Assembly: GCA_033297075.1 (NCBI GenBank)
Contig: MU858193.1
Span: forward strand, 8,811-72,810
Reading direction: 5' to 3'
DNA length: 64,000 bases
Origin: Rhypophila decipiens
Taxonomy: Eukaryota > Ascomycota > Sordariomycetes > Sordariales > Naviculisporaceae
Shown here in pieces: positions 30,970-41,986 of the stretch. The position numbers and the translations under genes are program-made. Each line of letters opens with the position of its first letter. Position 1 is the stretch's first letter. A model generated the notes under the pieces. The model was given only the letters and a program-made list of their open reading frames with translations. It had not been told where the DNA came from and did not search any database.

Positions 30970-31872
30970 ATGGGCAAAGAAGAAAAGCTAACCCCAGAGG
31001 CCCTCCTCGAAAAAGGACCACACGGCTTCCCAGCCCGATGGATCCTCTACCAAAAGTCCTGCAGAACCCTCAAATACTCTACCTCGAAAGATTCCCCCCT
31101 GCACTACATAGAATGCCACTCCTACTGGGCTCGCCACCCCTGGCAAGTCCTCCACTCGGTCGCCCATAAAAAGGAAAAATCCGACTCCACAGCCCTAATA
31201 GCAATATACAAGCCCAAAAAGTCCTTTTTCTTTCGACCGCGCGATTTTCTCATCAAGTTTCCCAACAGCGGAGGTTCCAAACCAGACATTGAGATGAAGC
31301 GCCTCGACGAGTCGACTTTCCAGTCCTTGCTGGTAGCCAAAGCCTACGAATTCACCATCCCGACGACGGGGAGTGCTGGCAGATCAGAGCAATTCATCTG
31401 GCGCAAAGCAGACTGGGGCTCGCAAACCGAGGAAGTACGCGCCTTGACCAAGGAAGATAACCCCCCCGTTCATACGAACGATCCCCGCCCGCCTCAAAAG
31501 ACAGGAATGCACTTTAGTAAACCCTACAGCGGCTGGGTTCTTGTTCGCGTGGGCGGACCGAATCGTAAACATTTACCGCCGGGAAGTGCGGACCAAAAGA
31601 CTGGAATGTTCGAGTTCAAGGTTAACCCGTTTCCGCTTGGGTTTGTTGAGAGCGGGGATGAGATTGTCGCTAGTTATTGTCTCGCCACTGGGTGGGTGGC
31701 CACGAGGAAGTTCATCTTTCAGTTTTGGGGGTCTGGAGTTACGGGCGAGTTGGGCGAGGATTTTACGCGGGTGGCGGCGTTGACGGGGAGTGTGATCTGG
31801 GATGATGAGGTTAGGGAGGCGCAGAGGCGGAGGAATAAGGCGGCGAACCATAATAATAACAATAATTTTTGA
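30970..31872 (+). CDS. Hypothetical protein, possibly tubby/LURP-like fold
   Basis: A 300-residue intronless ORF with a good start context (CACCATGG). The chain alternates short hydrophobic strands and polar loops (WILYQKSCRTLKYS, STALIAIYKPKKSFFFRPRDFLIKFP, YCLATGWVATRKFIFQFWG). This suggests a beta-rich fold of the tubby C-terminal/LURP-one type; that is a guess from pattern, not from motif identity. It ends in an Arg-rich helix and an Asn run (NHNNNNNF). No signal peptide or transmembrane segment. Function unknown; the strong promoter elements and regular codon use suggest an expressed gene. Confidence 0.75.
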   Translation: MGKEEKLTPEALLEKGPHGFPARWILYQKSCRTLKYSTSKDSPLHYIECHSYWARHPWQVLHSVAHKKEKSDSTALIAIYKPKKSFFFRPRDFLIKFPNSGGSKPDIEMKRLDESTFQSLLVAKAYEFTIPTTGSAGRSEQFIWRKADWGSQTEEVRALTKEDNPPVHTNDPRPPQKTGMHFSKPYSGWVLVRVGGPNRKHLPPGSADQKTGMFEFKVNPFPLGFVESGDEIVASYCLATGWVATRKFIFQFWGSGVTGELGEDFTRVAALTGSVIWDDEVREAQRRRNKAANHNNNNNF

Positions 31873-32356
31873 GGATGACGGTTTCAGGGCTTGTGTGCGG
31901 AGGGAGGGAGGAGCATAGAGTCAAAGCAAGGACGAGGAATATGATGACGGCTGAATGGGGAAGGATCTGATATATCGACCGGGAACTGTTTTAAAGAGCG
32001 TCTCCTAGATCTTAATATACAACAAAGAGCAAATCTTACTCTTCCACATGTTGTATTGAGACTAAAGTCACAACCACAAACGAGCTCTTGCATGGACGAA
32101 GAAGGATATTTATTATACTACGGAAGCTATAGGAAAAGCGAATAGGAGAGAGAAGCTAAGAGGAGAGAGAAGAAAACAAGGATCCACGCGTATGCCATGC
32201 AAGACCACCAATGACCACAGCAACCTTTTTGAGACCACACTTATACCCATACCAAACCAGCAAGACAAGTCCATACTCGCGACAAAACAATAACCTCCAT
32301 GTCCTTCCACGATGACCAGAACCTACAAGTTCACCTCATCATAACTGTGCAATGAC
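31873..32356. other. Convergent 3' region
   Basis: Lies between the ends of the 30970 gene and VPS13; no gene seen. Confidence 0.55.
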
Positions 32357-35300
32357 CTATTCTAGCCCCCTGAAGCGGCGATTAAACTCCTCCACGGCGA
32401 CTGCAATCTTCTTGTAAATGAAACCACGGCTACTCTCCTGGCCGATAGGAATAAACGGCCCACTAGTGCCTCCCCTAAGCGTCAAGCTCAAGCCACTCCT
32501 CTCCTTACTAATGGTCTGGATATCCTTGAGCGGAACATCCCACTCCGTCTGCAACCTACGGCTCCTGATCATCAGGATTCTCGCATAAGTAACCATGACG
32601 ACCTTGTCCTCAGTGGGCAGCTCCAGGTGCGCAAGATAGGCCTCGTCAAAGTACTTGCCATTGTCCACCTGCTTGAGCCACAGCTGGCCCAGCGCTTCTC
32701 GCTCCGAGAACTGCCTGACGATGCCGTCGGCCGCAATGTAGCGCGGCAGTCTGATGCGGTCGAGCTCGCCCTCGTCAAAGACCTTGGTGGTATTCCTCAC
32801 ACCCTCACTAACGTTGGAGGCGAAATCGAGCACGCCGATAGCAGGCTTGGTGGCCAATCCAACGACGCCTTTTCCAATCCCCTTGAAAAATCCAAGTGCG
32901 CCCTCTTGCTCGGCACCCTCGAGAGGCTTCCTAGCCAGCCCGCCCACGCCAGAAGCTACAGAGGTGAGGAAGCTGTTAGCCCCCGTGCTGACGCCAAACA
33001 GAGCATGCTTCGGCCGATTCCGTGCACGGCTAATGCGGCGGCGGTCCTGGAACTGCTTGTCCATAGTGGCAGCCGCCAGTCCCTTGGCAAAGCTGCCCGT
33101 GACTTTGGAGACGGAGTCACTAACACCAAAGACCGAGTTCTTGAAGAATGTCCCTGCTCCTCTGGCGAGGCCGATGCCAAAGTCCTCGGGCCTGTCAGCC
33201 GTGACAAGGCCTTGGTAGGGTTCGTAAAAGATGGCGCCGACCCCGGAGCTGATGTTCTGGAACAGGCCGACAGGATTGCCAAGGAAATCTGCACTCCCCA
33301 GAATCTTGTGGATTTGAGACAGGGCCTGGTTCTTGTAGTTGTCCGAGACTGCCTGCAGCAAGACCGGCAGTGAGCCATGAAAGTTATCCAACATGACTGA
33401 ATTAAACCGGATTGGTGCCTCGTTCACGTTCCCAATCGCCATGGTCATAACATTGAAGAAGAACATGACGGGGTTGTGTGACGACGTCTTGTCCTCGGCA
33501 TTGACTCTTTCTGTGCGCACAAACGACAGATTGAGCTGCATGGGCTGAAGGTTGAGCAGTTCAATGTAAATGTCTCGACCCGCCTGCTGTCCCTTAGGCT
33601 CCGGTATGTCGATATTGTCATCGCACAGCTTGTCCTCTTCATCTGATGACGCCCAAGACGCTCCGGGCACCTTGGAGAAATCCAAGACGGCGTAGATGAA
33701 ATCCTCGTCGAGTTCAATATTCATCTCCTGGAGAAGGACGGTGAAATACTTGAAATACTCGACCCCATAGGATTCATCCTTGACCCGACTTATCGCGACG
33801 TGCAGCGACGGGTGAGCTTCTATCTCTTGGGCTCGTTTCGGCACCACGCTGGGGTAGAGGATCATGGGGAAGATTCCGCCATAGAGCTGATTGTCGATCT
33901 GAATCCACTTGACGTTGAGGCGTACTGTCTGGTACAGCGGAGAATCGTTGTAATTGAGCTCAACGTCGCGGAAAGTGACATAGGCCAGTTCCTTGAGCTG
34001 CGAGTTGATGAGGGAGATGCCGATGCCCGCCAACCTCAGCTCTGCTCTGAATGTGACACCCGTATCCACTTCCTTGGGCTCGAAGGCTTGGTTCGATGAC
34101 GAGGCTTTGGCATTGGAGTGTTGCCGGTAGAGACTCTTGGACGGCTTGTAGCTCGAGAGGATACAAGTATGCGTCGGGCCATCGGCGGTGACGTGGATAT
34201 CAATGATCTTGGACTGGCCGTTGGTACCAACAAACTTAATAGGAACCTGGTTCCCGATCTCTGCCAGCTTGATATAACGTTCCTTACCGTACGCGTTGAT
34301 GCAGACCTCCTTGCGCTTGGCAGCCGGAAAGTCCCAAGAGTAGGGCATGATGCTTCTAGGGGGCAGGCGGTAGCGGATAAGTCTCCAACCAGACCTGTCC
34401 TCAGGCCCGTCCTCGTCCATGTTGGGATTGGCCTGGTAGAATTGGAACTCGGTGTCGCTTTCATTTCTCATAGAAAAGGGCCAGTTCTTAGTCTCGATGC
34501 TCAATTTCAGGAAGATGGTCGACTCCTCCATCAGGATGTCGATCCGGATAAGTCTCTGCGGCTGACGGCCCGCCGCTTTGGCAATCTTGACGTACGTCGT
34601 ACCCAGATCGGCAATGTTGAAGGGCGCCGTCCACTGATTGTCCACCCCCGGATAGCAGAGGGACAGCTGCTTGACGGCCCCCTGCTTAAGAGAGTGCAAT
34701 GGCCGCAGGGCGCCGCTCTTGATGGCCAAGAGCCCCGACGAGCTTGGCTCCCGGATTTGAATGTCCTCGCCCAGCTGGTTGTGGATTACATACCTCGGGG
34801 CCAGGGTGACCACCTTGACCATCTTGTACTTGCCATGGCCGGACTCGATGTTGATGCCCAGATGGACCTCGGCATTGCGGGCCGACGAGTTGAGCACTAG
34901 CTCGGAGCTGCTGCCGATCGCGTCGAAGCTCTGCGGTTTGCTCCAGTCCGAGTCTCCAGTCTTGAGCGCCACACGGTTCCGGTGGTGATCATCGTTGCCA
35001 AACGAAAACATGAGTGGCTGGGCCTTGGGCTGGTCTCCGAGGTCGATGAGTGACTGGCCAGCCGCGGCTTTCGCTTGCTGCACAAAGCCTCTGGACCGGA
35101 TGCTGACGTCGAGCCCAGTCTTGTTGAGAATGACGTACGGGCTGAGGATGGTGACCTTGAAGGCGCCACCGCTGTTGGGGATTCGGTAGTAGTGCAGGTT
35201 GAGATTGAGCGGTAAGCCTGCCTCGTCTTTGCAAACCAGCTGTGATTCCTTCTTGAAGTCGTCTGTCGAGCCCGTGTTGATGATAGCAAAGTCGCTCGCC

Positions 35301-38300
35301 TTGAACGGGGTATCCTGCATGTCGATATTAAGGAGCACGAGGTGCGACAGTTCAACCTGGTGCACCGGGAACACGCCGCCCTTGCGCAAAAAGTTGGGCC
35401 AGTCCTTCTTAATGTTCCGGTCGTAGATTCTGAACTTGAAGTCGTACGGAAGCAGATTCTCCACCGTGAGAGGTGCCGAGAGCTTCAGCCGCATAAAGGG
35501 GTAGTTTTGTGTCATCGGATTGGCACGGTCGAACCTGGCCGAGAGCTGGAAGTAGAAGGGGTCGAGATGGTCCCCCTTGCACACCAGCGTCCTGTTGGGA
35601 CGCTTGAGCAGGTCTTTCCACCACAGCGTGTCATTGCTCCATTTGTAGCCAAACCCTGGATCGGGCCTCACCAGCAGACTCTTGTCGTATGCTGCACCCA
35701 CCGGTGCTGGCCGACTTTCGCCGGGTGCGATCTTCTCAATCTTGAGCAGATCGCCGCTCTGAGCGTCATAGAGACCCAGCTCGACAGGAATATCGGTAGC
35801 ATTCTCGACCAGAAGAGGGCTTCGGAGCGTCACGTACTTGACATTGTCGGTGCCAAGTTTGACCTCGACCATGAGCTTGTGCGTGACTTCTTTCACCTTG
35901 GGCCGAAGGGCGTACAAGAACTCGCCCTCGCGATTGATCCGAATGCCCTTGACAGCATCCAGGTTGCTGCCCTCAAGCCGAACAGTGACATTGCTTGCAC
36001 TGCCGCTCTCGGCGAGCAGGTTCTCGCGCATCTTCTCCCAGTCCTCGAAGCTCCAGGGGGCTTCCTGGCCGTCTTCAAGACGCACCGAAGAATTCTCCTC
36101 GCTGCTCTGCCGTTTGGCAGTCACCGTAACATCGAAGCCAGTGTAGTTGCGGATACGGTATGGCGCCTCAACGCCCCTGGGTTTTCCAAGCACATCGTCG
36201 TCCCGAGTAAGGAAGGCGAATGACTTGGAAGCAAGAGCGATGGTGGCGGTTGTGACAGTAACGTTGAAGACGCCCTTAGATGTAACGCTGACCGATAGAA
36301 GGCCCGTGTCTTGTTCACGTGCTATGCCAAACCCGACGTCCCACGGCTCAATCAGCGGTTCCCATGCCGACTTGGCAAAGTTGTAGACATTGGTGTACAT
36401 GCTGATCGCCGCGTTGGCCTTCAGGTTGCTCGACCAGTTCTCGGCCGAGGCCGTAAGCGATTTGATGTTCAGGTCGAGAATGGGAAGTTCGTGCAGATCG
36501 CCAATGACCACGACACGGATCCCATCAATCGTGGCGGTCAGTGCCTCGAAGTGTCGTGGCCGTTTGGTGACATCGTGTGCCTTTGGTCCTCCTCGCTGGG
36601 CCTTGACCATGGTACCGCCGGCACTCTTGCTAGTCGACTTGGCCCTACTTCTTGCTGCCAAGGTAGATCCTCCCCTTCCACTAGCTGTTCGCTGTTTCAG
36701 GCTTGCACTCTTGAGTTGCCTGGCCTTTTGATCGGAGGCCTTGTTCTGTGGTTCCGTCTTGTCGTTTCCAGACAACTCAGAGGCCTTGGTGATGGTTTGC
36801 ATCACCAGAAGAATGTCGCGGAGTGAAACGCGGAGAATGAGAGGCTCGACCTCGAGATGAATGTTGGTGGCCGAGGGATTCGAGCTATCCATCGACATCA
36901 GGATCGAGAAGTCATCGATAATGCGGAGGCGGCTGTCGTCAAACCGGTCCATGCGGCACAAGAACATGCCGCACTCGGAAACTTGAAAGGTAAAGGCATG
37001 TTGTTGCGAGATGAGAACCTGTTTGGTGCCCAGCACAATGGCCTCGGAGCTTGTGCTGAGAGGGTTGGCAATCAAGATGACCTGTGCATCTACAATATTG
37101 ACGCGGTAGGCAATTGTCGTCTTGGGCCCGTCAGCTTGCTTCTGGCCTGCGGTACGGCCTGCAGTGCTGGTGATGGAGGTGCGTGTGCTGCTCTCGGATG
37201 GCCTCCCTGTGAGCGCAAGCTGGGCAGAATCGGCGTCACTCATGTCGTCAGGAGTCGCGAGTGCGCTCTCGTCTTCCAGAGGTTCGTCCACTTGCATTCC
37301 TTCGCTGACGAAGTGCTGTATGGCAAACAGATAGTCCAGAGCAAAAATGACGCGCGGGCTGTCAATAGCCACCATGGCGATAATGTTCCGCTCCTCGCCT
37401 CCGGACATGGTGACGCTGGCCATAAACTGCTGCACATCTTTGTTGTTGCTAGTCATGATCTGTCTAAACTTGTTGATCTCCCGAGGACGAGTATCGTGGA
37501 TTGTAAAGGACTGGATGACCAGCTCGGCCTCCAGACTGCTATTAGAATCCATCCGCGTCTTGACTTGCGTGGAGTCGAGGCTGAACCGTGACAAGCTCGC
37601 CTGGTCCAGATCCCCAACTGGCGCGTCATGCGGGGCGTTGATCAACTCCAGCCCGATGGTGTTCACCTTGAAGACAAGGTCGAGCTTCGTCCAGGCCTCT
37701 CCGTGCGTGCCAAGCTCAGGTCTCATATCGACAAGCTGATCGTCCTGGGTGCTGGCAAAGCTCGAGACAGTCCTAGCCCTCTCGAGGGTATAGTCGTCGA
37801 CGTCGCGCTCGGCAGCTTCTGTGGAACTCTGGTCCGGGTCGCCAGTGAAGGCGGCCGGGATCGTCCGAGACATTTCCAGCAATGCATTGAGCTGGTACTG
37901 CGTGATGCGGAGGTTAAAGTCCGTCATCTTGCCCTCTATCTCTAGGTCTGGTCGCTTGACACCCTCTTTGTGCTCTGCATAGGTGATGGCAAAGTCGAGG
38001 TCGACATGATCAATCAGCTCCAACTCTTCCTCTCTGGCGTCGCTGTAGTGGAAGTTGGATGTCATTCGAATATTTCGGATCCCCGTGGACAGCTTCATGG
38101 CAATCTCGGCCTTCTCGGAATCGTCGAGAGGAGCAAACTTGTTCTGCGCATAAATCTCTCCGAGGTATGCCGTTATGACATCGCGCTTTGGTCGGCCAGG
38201 CACTAGAGCACGAGGGAACACCACGATGGGTGTCCGGATCAGGACGTCAAACTTGATCCGGCTCTGGCTCTGCTGGAGCTGGTTGGCCTGGTTGGCAGCT

Positions 38301-41300
38301 GCTTGCCTGGCTGCGTTAAAGATGGCCTGCATTTTGCCAAACTTGACCAAGAACTCGACAATCTTGCGGAAGGGCTCTTCGAGAAAGTTGACCTTGATGG
38401 AGCCAGCTCGCAGGAATATCGACGAGTCATAGCCAGGATAAAGCTCAGTCTTGGTCGGGTCAAAAGTCTCGTACCGGAAATCTGCAAGCTCGTCGCCCTG
38501 AATGGTGACCAATTGGCGAATGCTCGACGTCTCTGGCACACCGAGATTCACATCGTCAACCAGGCTAAGATTGCCGAGTTTGGTAGACACGCGCATTGTC
38601 CGCCCCAGGAGGAAGACGCCGACGTCAGCATGGTTGAACGACAGAGTAGCCAGGCGGATGCCGTCGTTATTGAGAATGAGCCTGATACTCTTGAGGTCGA
38701 CCTTGACTCGGATGGCGCCGCCTTCTTCCTGGTCTTCTTCGGCTGGCGGTTCGACTTCAATGTTGGTCTCTGATTCATCATCCGTGATTGCCTTCTGTGA
38801 CTTGTTCGGAACATTGTTATTGTTAGTAAACGTCACCAGAATAAAGTCCAGGAGCGTGAGCAGCGTCTTGCGCGTGACGACAAGATTGATGGTGGAGACG
38901 GCGACATCGACATTGGTCTCCACACCGTCGTAGACAGACATGAACTCGGGCGATTCCTTCTTGACCTTGATGAACTTCACTGCCACAAGATTTGTCTGAT
39001 GCTGGCGGTCGTCCACGTCACCCGAAGACACGATGGACTTGAACTCGGCAGGCGGGTTATCGACAAAGTCATCCATGGTGACAGAGCCGAGCGACACCTC
39101 GGCCACCATGTCATAGGGCCTCATGTAGAACTCCAAGTCAAAGCGCGCGGCTACCAGCTCAACAAGCAGTTGGTCGGGACGTTTCCTTTCCGGGTCACTG
39201 CGGTAGAGAGACCCTCGGAGCTCATCGACGGTGAACTTGAACTCAAATGCTCTCTGCTGCATCTTCAACTGCTGGTTGGCTGACCCATCCTTGGCGTCTT
39301 CAAACTTGTCGTCATCATCCGTGAGGTCGTCATCGTTCAGGATGATTGCCTTTTGTTGCATGGTGAAGGGTAGCAAGGTAGATGGTCTCCTAGACCGGGA
39401 AATCCACGAGCGGCTCGAAGCATTACTAGTCAATCGCGGTCGGCGTGTGGGTTGCGATGATTGGGGCTGGTCTTGACCCAACTTGGGAATTGCCACATCA
39501 ATGATGCGCATCAGGCTCTTATACTTGGCGTCCGAGGCTGTGGCATGCAAGATGGGAAGATGGCCAGACACCTTCAACTTGGTCAGGTTGGGAGCTTTGG
39601 GCAGGATCGAGGTTTCGACAACGAAGTCGACGTTGATCTTGTCAACGACGTGGAGCATCAGCTTGTCATCCTTCTCAACCAGCTGCTTTTTGGTTTCTTC
39701 GATCGAAGGACCGATCAGGACCTGGGTCGACGTCAGCTTGACGATGAATCGGTCATACATCAGAGACTCTAGTTGCTTAAGGTCATCACTGGTGTATGCC
39801 TGCTTCTGCTTGGACTGGACCTCCTTCATGGTATCCTTGTCGACCAGCTCGCTGTTGACGCTGATGTGGCCGGCATCGATGATCAAGCACGTCGACACCT
39901 TGCTTGTGATGCTCTCGGGGATAATGATGAGCGGTGCCTGGAGGTCCAGCTTGGCATTGATCGTCTTGTGCTCTTCGAGGGCGAATTCGAGACCAGCCCG
40001 TGTCTGCTCGCGCAAGCCTTCGACCGTTGCGCCTGCGGATTCCATGAGTGCATTGATGGACTCCATGTGCCGCTCTGGGGGCTTGAAGAAATCCACCACG
40101 CCCAGCACCACGTTGGGATTCCACACAATCTCCAGAGGCTTCAGACTGGCAGTTAGTGCAATATCACCTTGCCCGTCCAAGGGGTTCTGCTCCAGCTGGA
40201 ACTTGAAGAACGCTTCATCGCTAATGTTCTCGAGTTCTGCAATCGAGATCCGCCGGTTCTTCTTGGTGTCAGGTGCATCTTTGACACGCACAATTTCCTT
40301 GAACAGGCTGTTGGGAGTTGTGCCGTCGTTCACACGCAGTCCGCCGAGGCTCAGGTCGGCAAGGAACGACTCGGGTCGCTTGAGCCCCTTGCCTTTCAAG
40401 ACGTCAAAGTGCAGACTGATGAGGTCCTTGTTGCTGTTATGAGGGTCCTGTCTGAGGGTGAAACTGCCGGTGCTAAGGGAGGCCTCGATCTGTAGTTGGA
40501 CCGAATCCTTGGGCACGTCAACTTCGGCCGCGAGCGCAGCCTTCTCGTCCCAGTCGATGGCATCATAGAGTTCTTTTCTTTGCTCCTCCGTCATCTGTGT
40601 GTTCTCGTCGTCCTTTTGCGCTTCCTGTTCTGCCGGCTTGGAACCCCAAGCCCAAGCTAGCCATCCTTGCTGCTGTTGCTGTGGTTTGGAAACAGGTTTG
40701 TTCTTCAGCGCCTCGGCGTTTTCCTTTCTAAGTTGGTTTCGTGCCAGTGATCGCCAGAAGCGGAGGTCTTCATAGTCGAGTTTCCATTCCAACTTGTTCA
40801 GGTCGTCGCTCTCCGGGGGAGTCAACTGCTGGTTCTGCTTCTTCTTTTTGAACAACTCAATGTACCGTTTCCTGTCGTCACGGCGCTCGCGGAAGTAGTC
40901 CCACGACCAGCGTCTGTTTCTCTCGTGGATCTTGCTGAGGATGGCATCTCCTGCAAACTTGAGCCATGCACGGGGGTCCTCCTTGGCCGTCACTCCTTTG
41001 GGCTGGTACTTTTTGTATTCTTGGTGTCGGATGAAATAGTGGAAGAGGTCTACCATCATGAGGCCATCGCGGTACTGGTGGTCGTCCAGCACCAAACCAA
41101 TCTCGTCAAACAAGAGATTGGCCTTGAACTTGGGCACATTGACGGCTCCAGTCTTGTCGAGCTCCAACTTGGCCTGGCCAGAAACGGGTTTCAGGATAAA
41201 CTGGTGGCTGTTGGACATTTCGCCATCGCCCCTGACGATCATGGACTTGAAATTGCCCAGCATCTCGTCGTGGGGTGTCATCTCATGGCCAGGAGTCTTG

Positions 41301-41986
41301 GCTTCCCGGCCGGGCCCCATCAACTTTGTGTCGGTGTTCCAGTAGACGGCCAGTGCGCCCAGGGTCGCCAGCTTGTGTATCGTCTTGGATGAGTCCTGGA
41401 TAAAGGTGGGCTTCCACTCTCCGTTCGTGCTCACTGCACTGAACTCCTCCAAGGTCACGCCGAGAGCAAAAGGATGTCCCGGGGCGGAGATGGCGTCTTC
41501 ATACCGGACATGGATGTTCTTGACCGTGACCTGCAAGTTGTCAACGACCTTGGTGACCAAACTCTGTGTGAAGCTTTGTGTGCGCTTTTCTTCCTCGGAG
41601 CTAAGTCCCTCCTGGGATCTCTCTTTGAGCAACTCGGCCGAGTCGAGTTTCTCCATCTTCACCCGCTGCTTGCGCCGCTCCTCCTCTTCTTCGTTGTACT
41701 CGGCCTCTTCTTTGGGCGACGCGAGTAAGAAGACATCTTCGATGAAGACCTTGACAGGGGCACCTCGTAAGTTAGACCAAGGAATCGTCAGGGTCAGCTC
41801 GCCGAGATGGCCTTCGACGACGTTTATGGGGAGTTTAAGCTGATCGAGTGCTTCTTTCCGAAGCTCGAGGTTGCGGAGCTTGACGTCTCCCGACCAAATT
41901 CCGACTTTGAGCTGCGTGGGGTCGAAGTTCTTGACATACATGCCCAAGAAGCGGTTCAAGATGCCTGCGACGAGTCCCTCAAGCAT
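32357..41986 (-). CDS. VPS13: VPS13 bridge-like lipid-transfer protein
   Basis: A single uninterrupted frame of 3,209 residues, the usual size for fungal VPS13. It begins with the chorein_N signature (MLEGLVAGILNRFLGMYVKN...GDVKLRNLELRKEAL). An extended beta-groove rod that carries phospholipids between membranes follows. The Vps13 adaptor-binding/SHR-BD region spans roughly residues 1,870-2,550 (for example ENLLPYDFKFRIYD near 2,180 and PRYVIHNQLGEDIQI near 2,400). The ATG2-like C-terminal helices start near 2,910 (NPVGLFQNISSGVGAIFYEP), and a PH-like C-terminal domain lies near 3,110-3,209. It acts at ER-mitochondrion, ER-endosome and prospore contact sites. A Gln-rich QQQQQ stretch (~440) and an Arg/Ser-rich, low-complexity segment (~865) interrupt the rod. 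No intron is needed. Confidence 0.97.
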   Translation of the reverse strand: MLEGLVAGILNRFLGMYVKNFDPTQLKVGIWSGDVKLRNLELRKEALDQLKLPINVVEGHLGELTLTIPWSNLRGAPVKVFIEDVFLLASPKEEAEYNEEEEERRKQRVKMEKLDSAELLKERSQEGLSSEEEKRTQSFTQSLVTKVVDNLQVTVKNIHVRYEDAISAPGHPFALGVTLEEFSAVSTNGEWKPTFIQDSSKTIHKLATLGALAVYWNTDTKLMGPGREAKTPGHEMTPHDEMLGNFKSMIVRGDGEMSNSHQFILKPVSGQAKLELDKTGAVNVPKFKANLLFDEIGLVLDDHQYRDGLMMVDLFHYFIRHQEYKKYQPKGVTAKEDPRAWLKFAGDAILSKIHERNRRWSWDYFRERRDDRKRYIELFKKKKQNQQLTPPESDDLNKLEWKLDYEDLRFWRSLARNQLRKENAEALKNKPVSKPQQQQQGWLAWAWGSKPAEQEAQKDDENTQMTEEQRKELYDAIDWDEKAALAAEVDVPKDSVQLQIEASLSTGSFTLRQDPHNSNKDLISLHFDVLKGKGLKRPESFLADLSLGGLRVNDGTTPNSLFKEIVRVKDAPDTKKNRRISIAELENISDEAFFKFQLEQNPLDGQGDIALTASLKPLEIVWNPNVVLGVVDFFKPPERHMESINALMESAGATVEGLREQTRAGLEFALEEHKTINAKLDLQAPLIIIPESITSKVSTCLIIDAGHISVNSELVDKDTMKEVQSKQKQAYTSDDLKQLESLMYDRFIVKLTSTQVLIGPSIEETKKQLVEKDDKLMLHVVDKINVDFVVETSILPKAPNLTKLKVSGHLPILHATASDAKYKSLMRIIDVAIPKLGQDQPQSSQPTRRPRLTSNASSRSWISRSRRPSTLLPFTMQQKAIILNDDDLTDDDDKFEDAKDGSANQQLKMQQRAFEFKFTVDELRGSLYRSDPERKRPDQLLVELVAARFDLEFYMRPYDMVAEVSLGSVTMDDFVDNPPAEFKSIVSSGDVDDRQHQTNLVAVKFIKVKKESPEFMSVYDGVETNVDVAVSTINLVVTRKTLLTLLDFILVTFTNNNNVPNKSQKAITDDESETNIEVEPPAEEDQEEGGAIRVKVDLKSIRLILNNDGIRLATLSFNHADVGVFLLGRTMRVSTKLGNLSLVDDVNLGVPETSSIRQLVTIQGDELADFRYETFDPTKTELYPGYDSSIFLRAGSIKVNFLEEPFRKIVEFLVKFGKMQAIFNAARQAAANQANQLQQSQSRIKFDVLIRTPIVVFPRALVPGRPKRDVITAYLGEIYAQNKFAPLDDSEKAEIAMKLSTGIRNIRMTSNFHYSDAREEELELIDHVDLDFAITYAEHKEGVKRPDLEIEGKMTDFNLRITQYQLNALLEMSRTIPAAFTGDPDQSSTEAAERDVDDYTLERARTVSSFASTQDDQLVDMRPELGTHGEAWTKLDLVFKVNTIGLELINAPHDAPVGDLDQASLSRFSLDSTQVKTRMDSNSSLEAELVIQSFTIHDTRPREINKFRQIMTSNNKDVQQFMASVTMSGGEERNIIAMVAIDSPRVIFALDYLFAIQHFVSEGMQVDEPLEDESALATPDDMSDADSAQLALTGRPSESSTRTSITSTAGRTAGQKQADGPKTTIAYRVNIVDAQVILIANPLSTSSEAIVLGTKQVLISQQHAFTFQVSECGMFLCRMDRFDDSRLRIIDDFSILMSMDSSNPSATNIHLEVEPLILRVSLRDILLVMQTITKASELSGNDKTEPQNKASDQKARQLKSASLKQRTASGRGGSTLAARSRAKSTSKSAGGTMVKAQRGGPKAHDVTKRPRHFEALTATIDGIRVVVIGDLHELPILDLNIKSLTASAENWSSNLKANAAISMYTNVYNFAKSAWEPLIEPWDVGFGIAREQDTGLLSVSVTSKGVFNVTVTTATIALASKSFAFLTRDDDVLGKPRGVEAPYRIRNYTGFDVTVTAKRQSSEENSSVRLEDGQEAPWSFEDWEKMRENLLAESGSASNVTVRLEGSNLDAVKGIRINREGEFLYALRPKVKEVTHKLMVEVKLGTDNVKYVTLRSPLLVENATDIPVELGLYDAQSGDLLKIEKIAPGESRPAPVGAAYDKSLLVRPDPGFGYKWSNDTLWWKDLLKRPNRTLVCKGDHLDPFYFQLSARFDRANPMTQNYPFMRLKLSAPLTVENLLPYDFKFRIYDRNIKKDWPNFLRKGGVFPVHQVELSHLVLLNIDMQDTPFKASDFAIINTGSTDDFKKESQLVCKDEAGLPLNLNLHYYRIPNSGGAFKVTILSPYVILNKTGLDVSIRSRGFVQQAKAAAGQSLIDLGDQPKAQPLMFSFGNDDHHRNRVALKTGDSDWSKPQSFDAIGSSSELVLNSSARNAEVHLGINIESGHGKYKMVKVVTLAPRYVIHNQLGEDIQIREPSSSGLLAIKSGALRPLHSLKQGAVKQLSLCYPGVDNQWTAPFNIADLGTTYVKIAKAAGRQPQRLIRIDILMEESTIFLKLSIETKNWPFSMRNESDTEFQFYQANPNMDEDGPEDRSGWRLIRYRLPPRSIMPYSWDFPAAKRKEVCINAYGKERYIKLAEIGNQVPIKFVGTNGQSKIIDIHVTADGPTHTCILSSYKPSKSLYRQHSNAKASSSNQAFEPKEVDTGVTFRAELRLAGIGISLINSQLKELAYVTFRDVELNYNDSPLYQTVRLNVKWIQIDNQLYGGIFPMILYPSVVPKRAQEIEAHPSLHVAISRVKDESYGVEYFKYFTVLLQEMNIELDEDFIYAVLDFSKVPGASWASSDEEDKLCDDNIDIPEPKGQQAGRDIYIELLNLQPMQLNLSFVRTERVNAEDKTSSHNPVMFFFNVMTMAIGNVNEAPIRFNSVMLDNFHGSLPVLLQAVSDNYKNQALSQIHKILGSADFLGNPVGLFQNISSGVGAIFYEPYQGLVTADRPEDFGIGLARGAGTFFKNSVFGVSDSVSKVTGSFAKGLAAATMDKQFQDRRRISRARNRPKHALFGVSTGANSFLTSVASGVGGLARKPLEGAEQEGALGFFKGIGKGVVGLATKPAIGVLDFASNVSEGVRNTTKVFDEGELDRIRLPRYIAADGIVRQFSEREALGQLWLKQVDNGKYFDEAYLAHLELPTEDKVVMVTYARILMIRSRRLQTEWDVPLKDIQTISKERSGLSLTLRGGTSGPFIPIGQESSRGFIYKKIAVAVEEFNRRFRGLE

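Noticed and set aside
39483..40442. Long ORFs opposite VPS13 (for example 319 codons here and 293 codons at 35342-36223)
   Set aside because: They are antisense shadows of a strongly conserved coding sequence with biased codon use.
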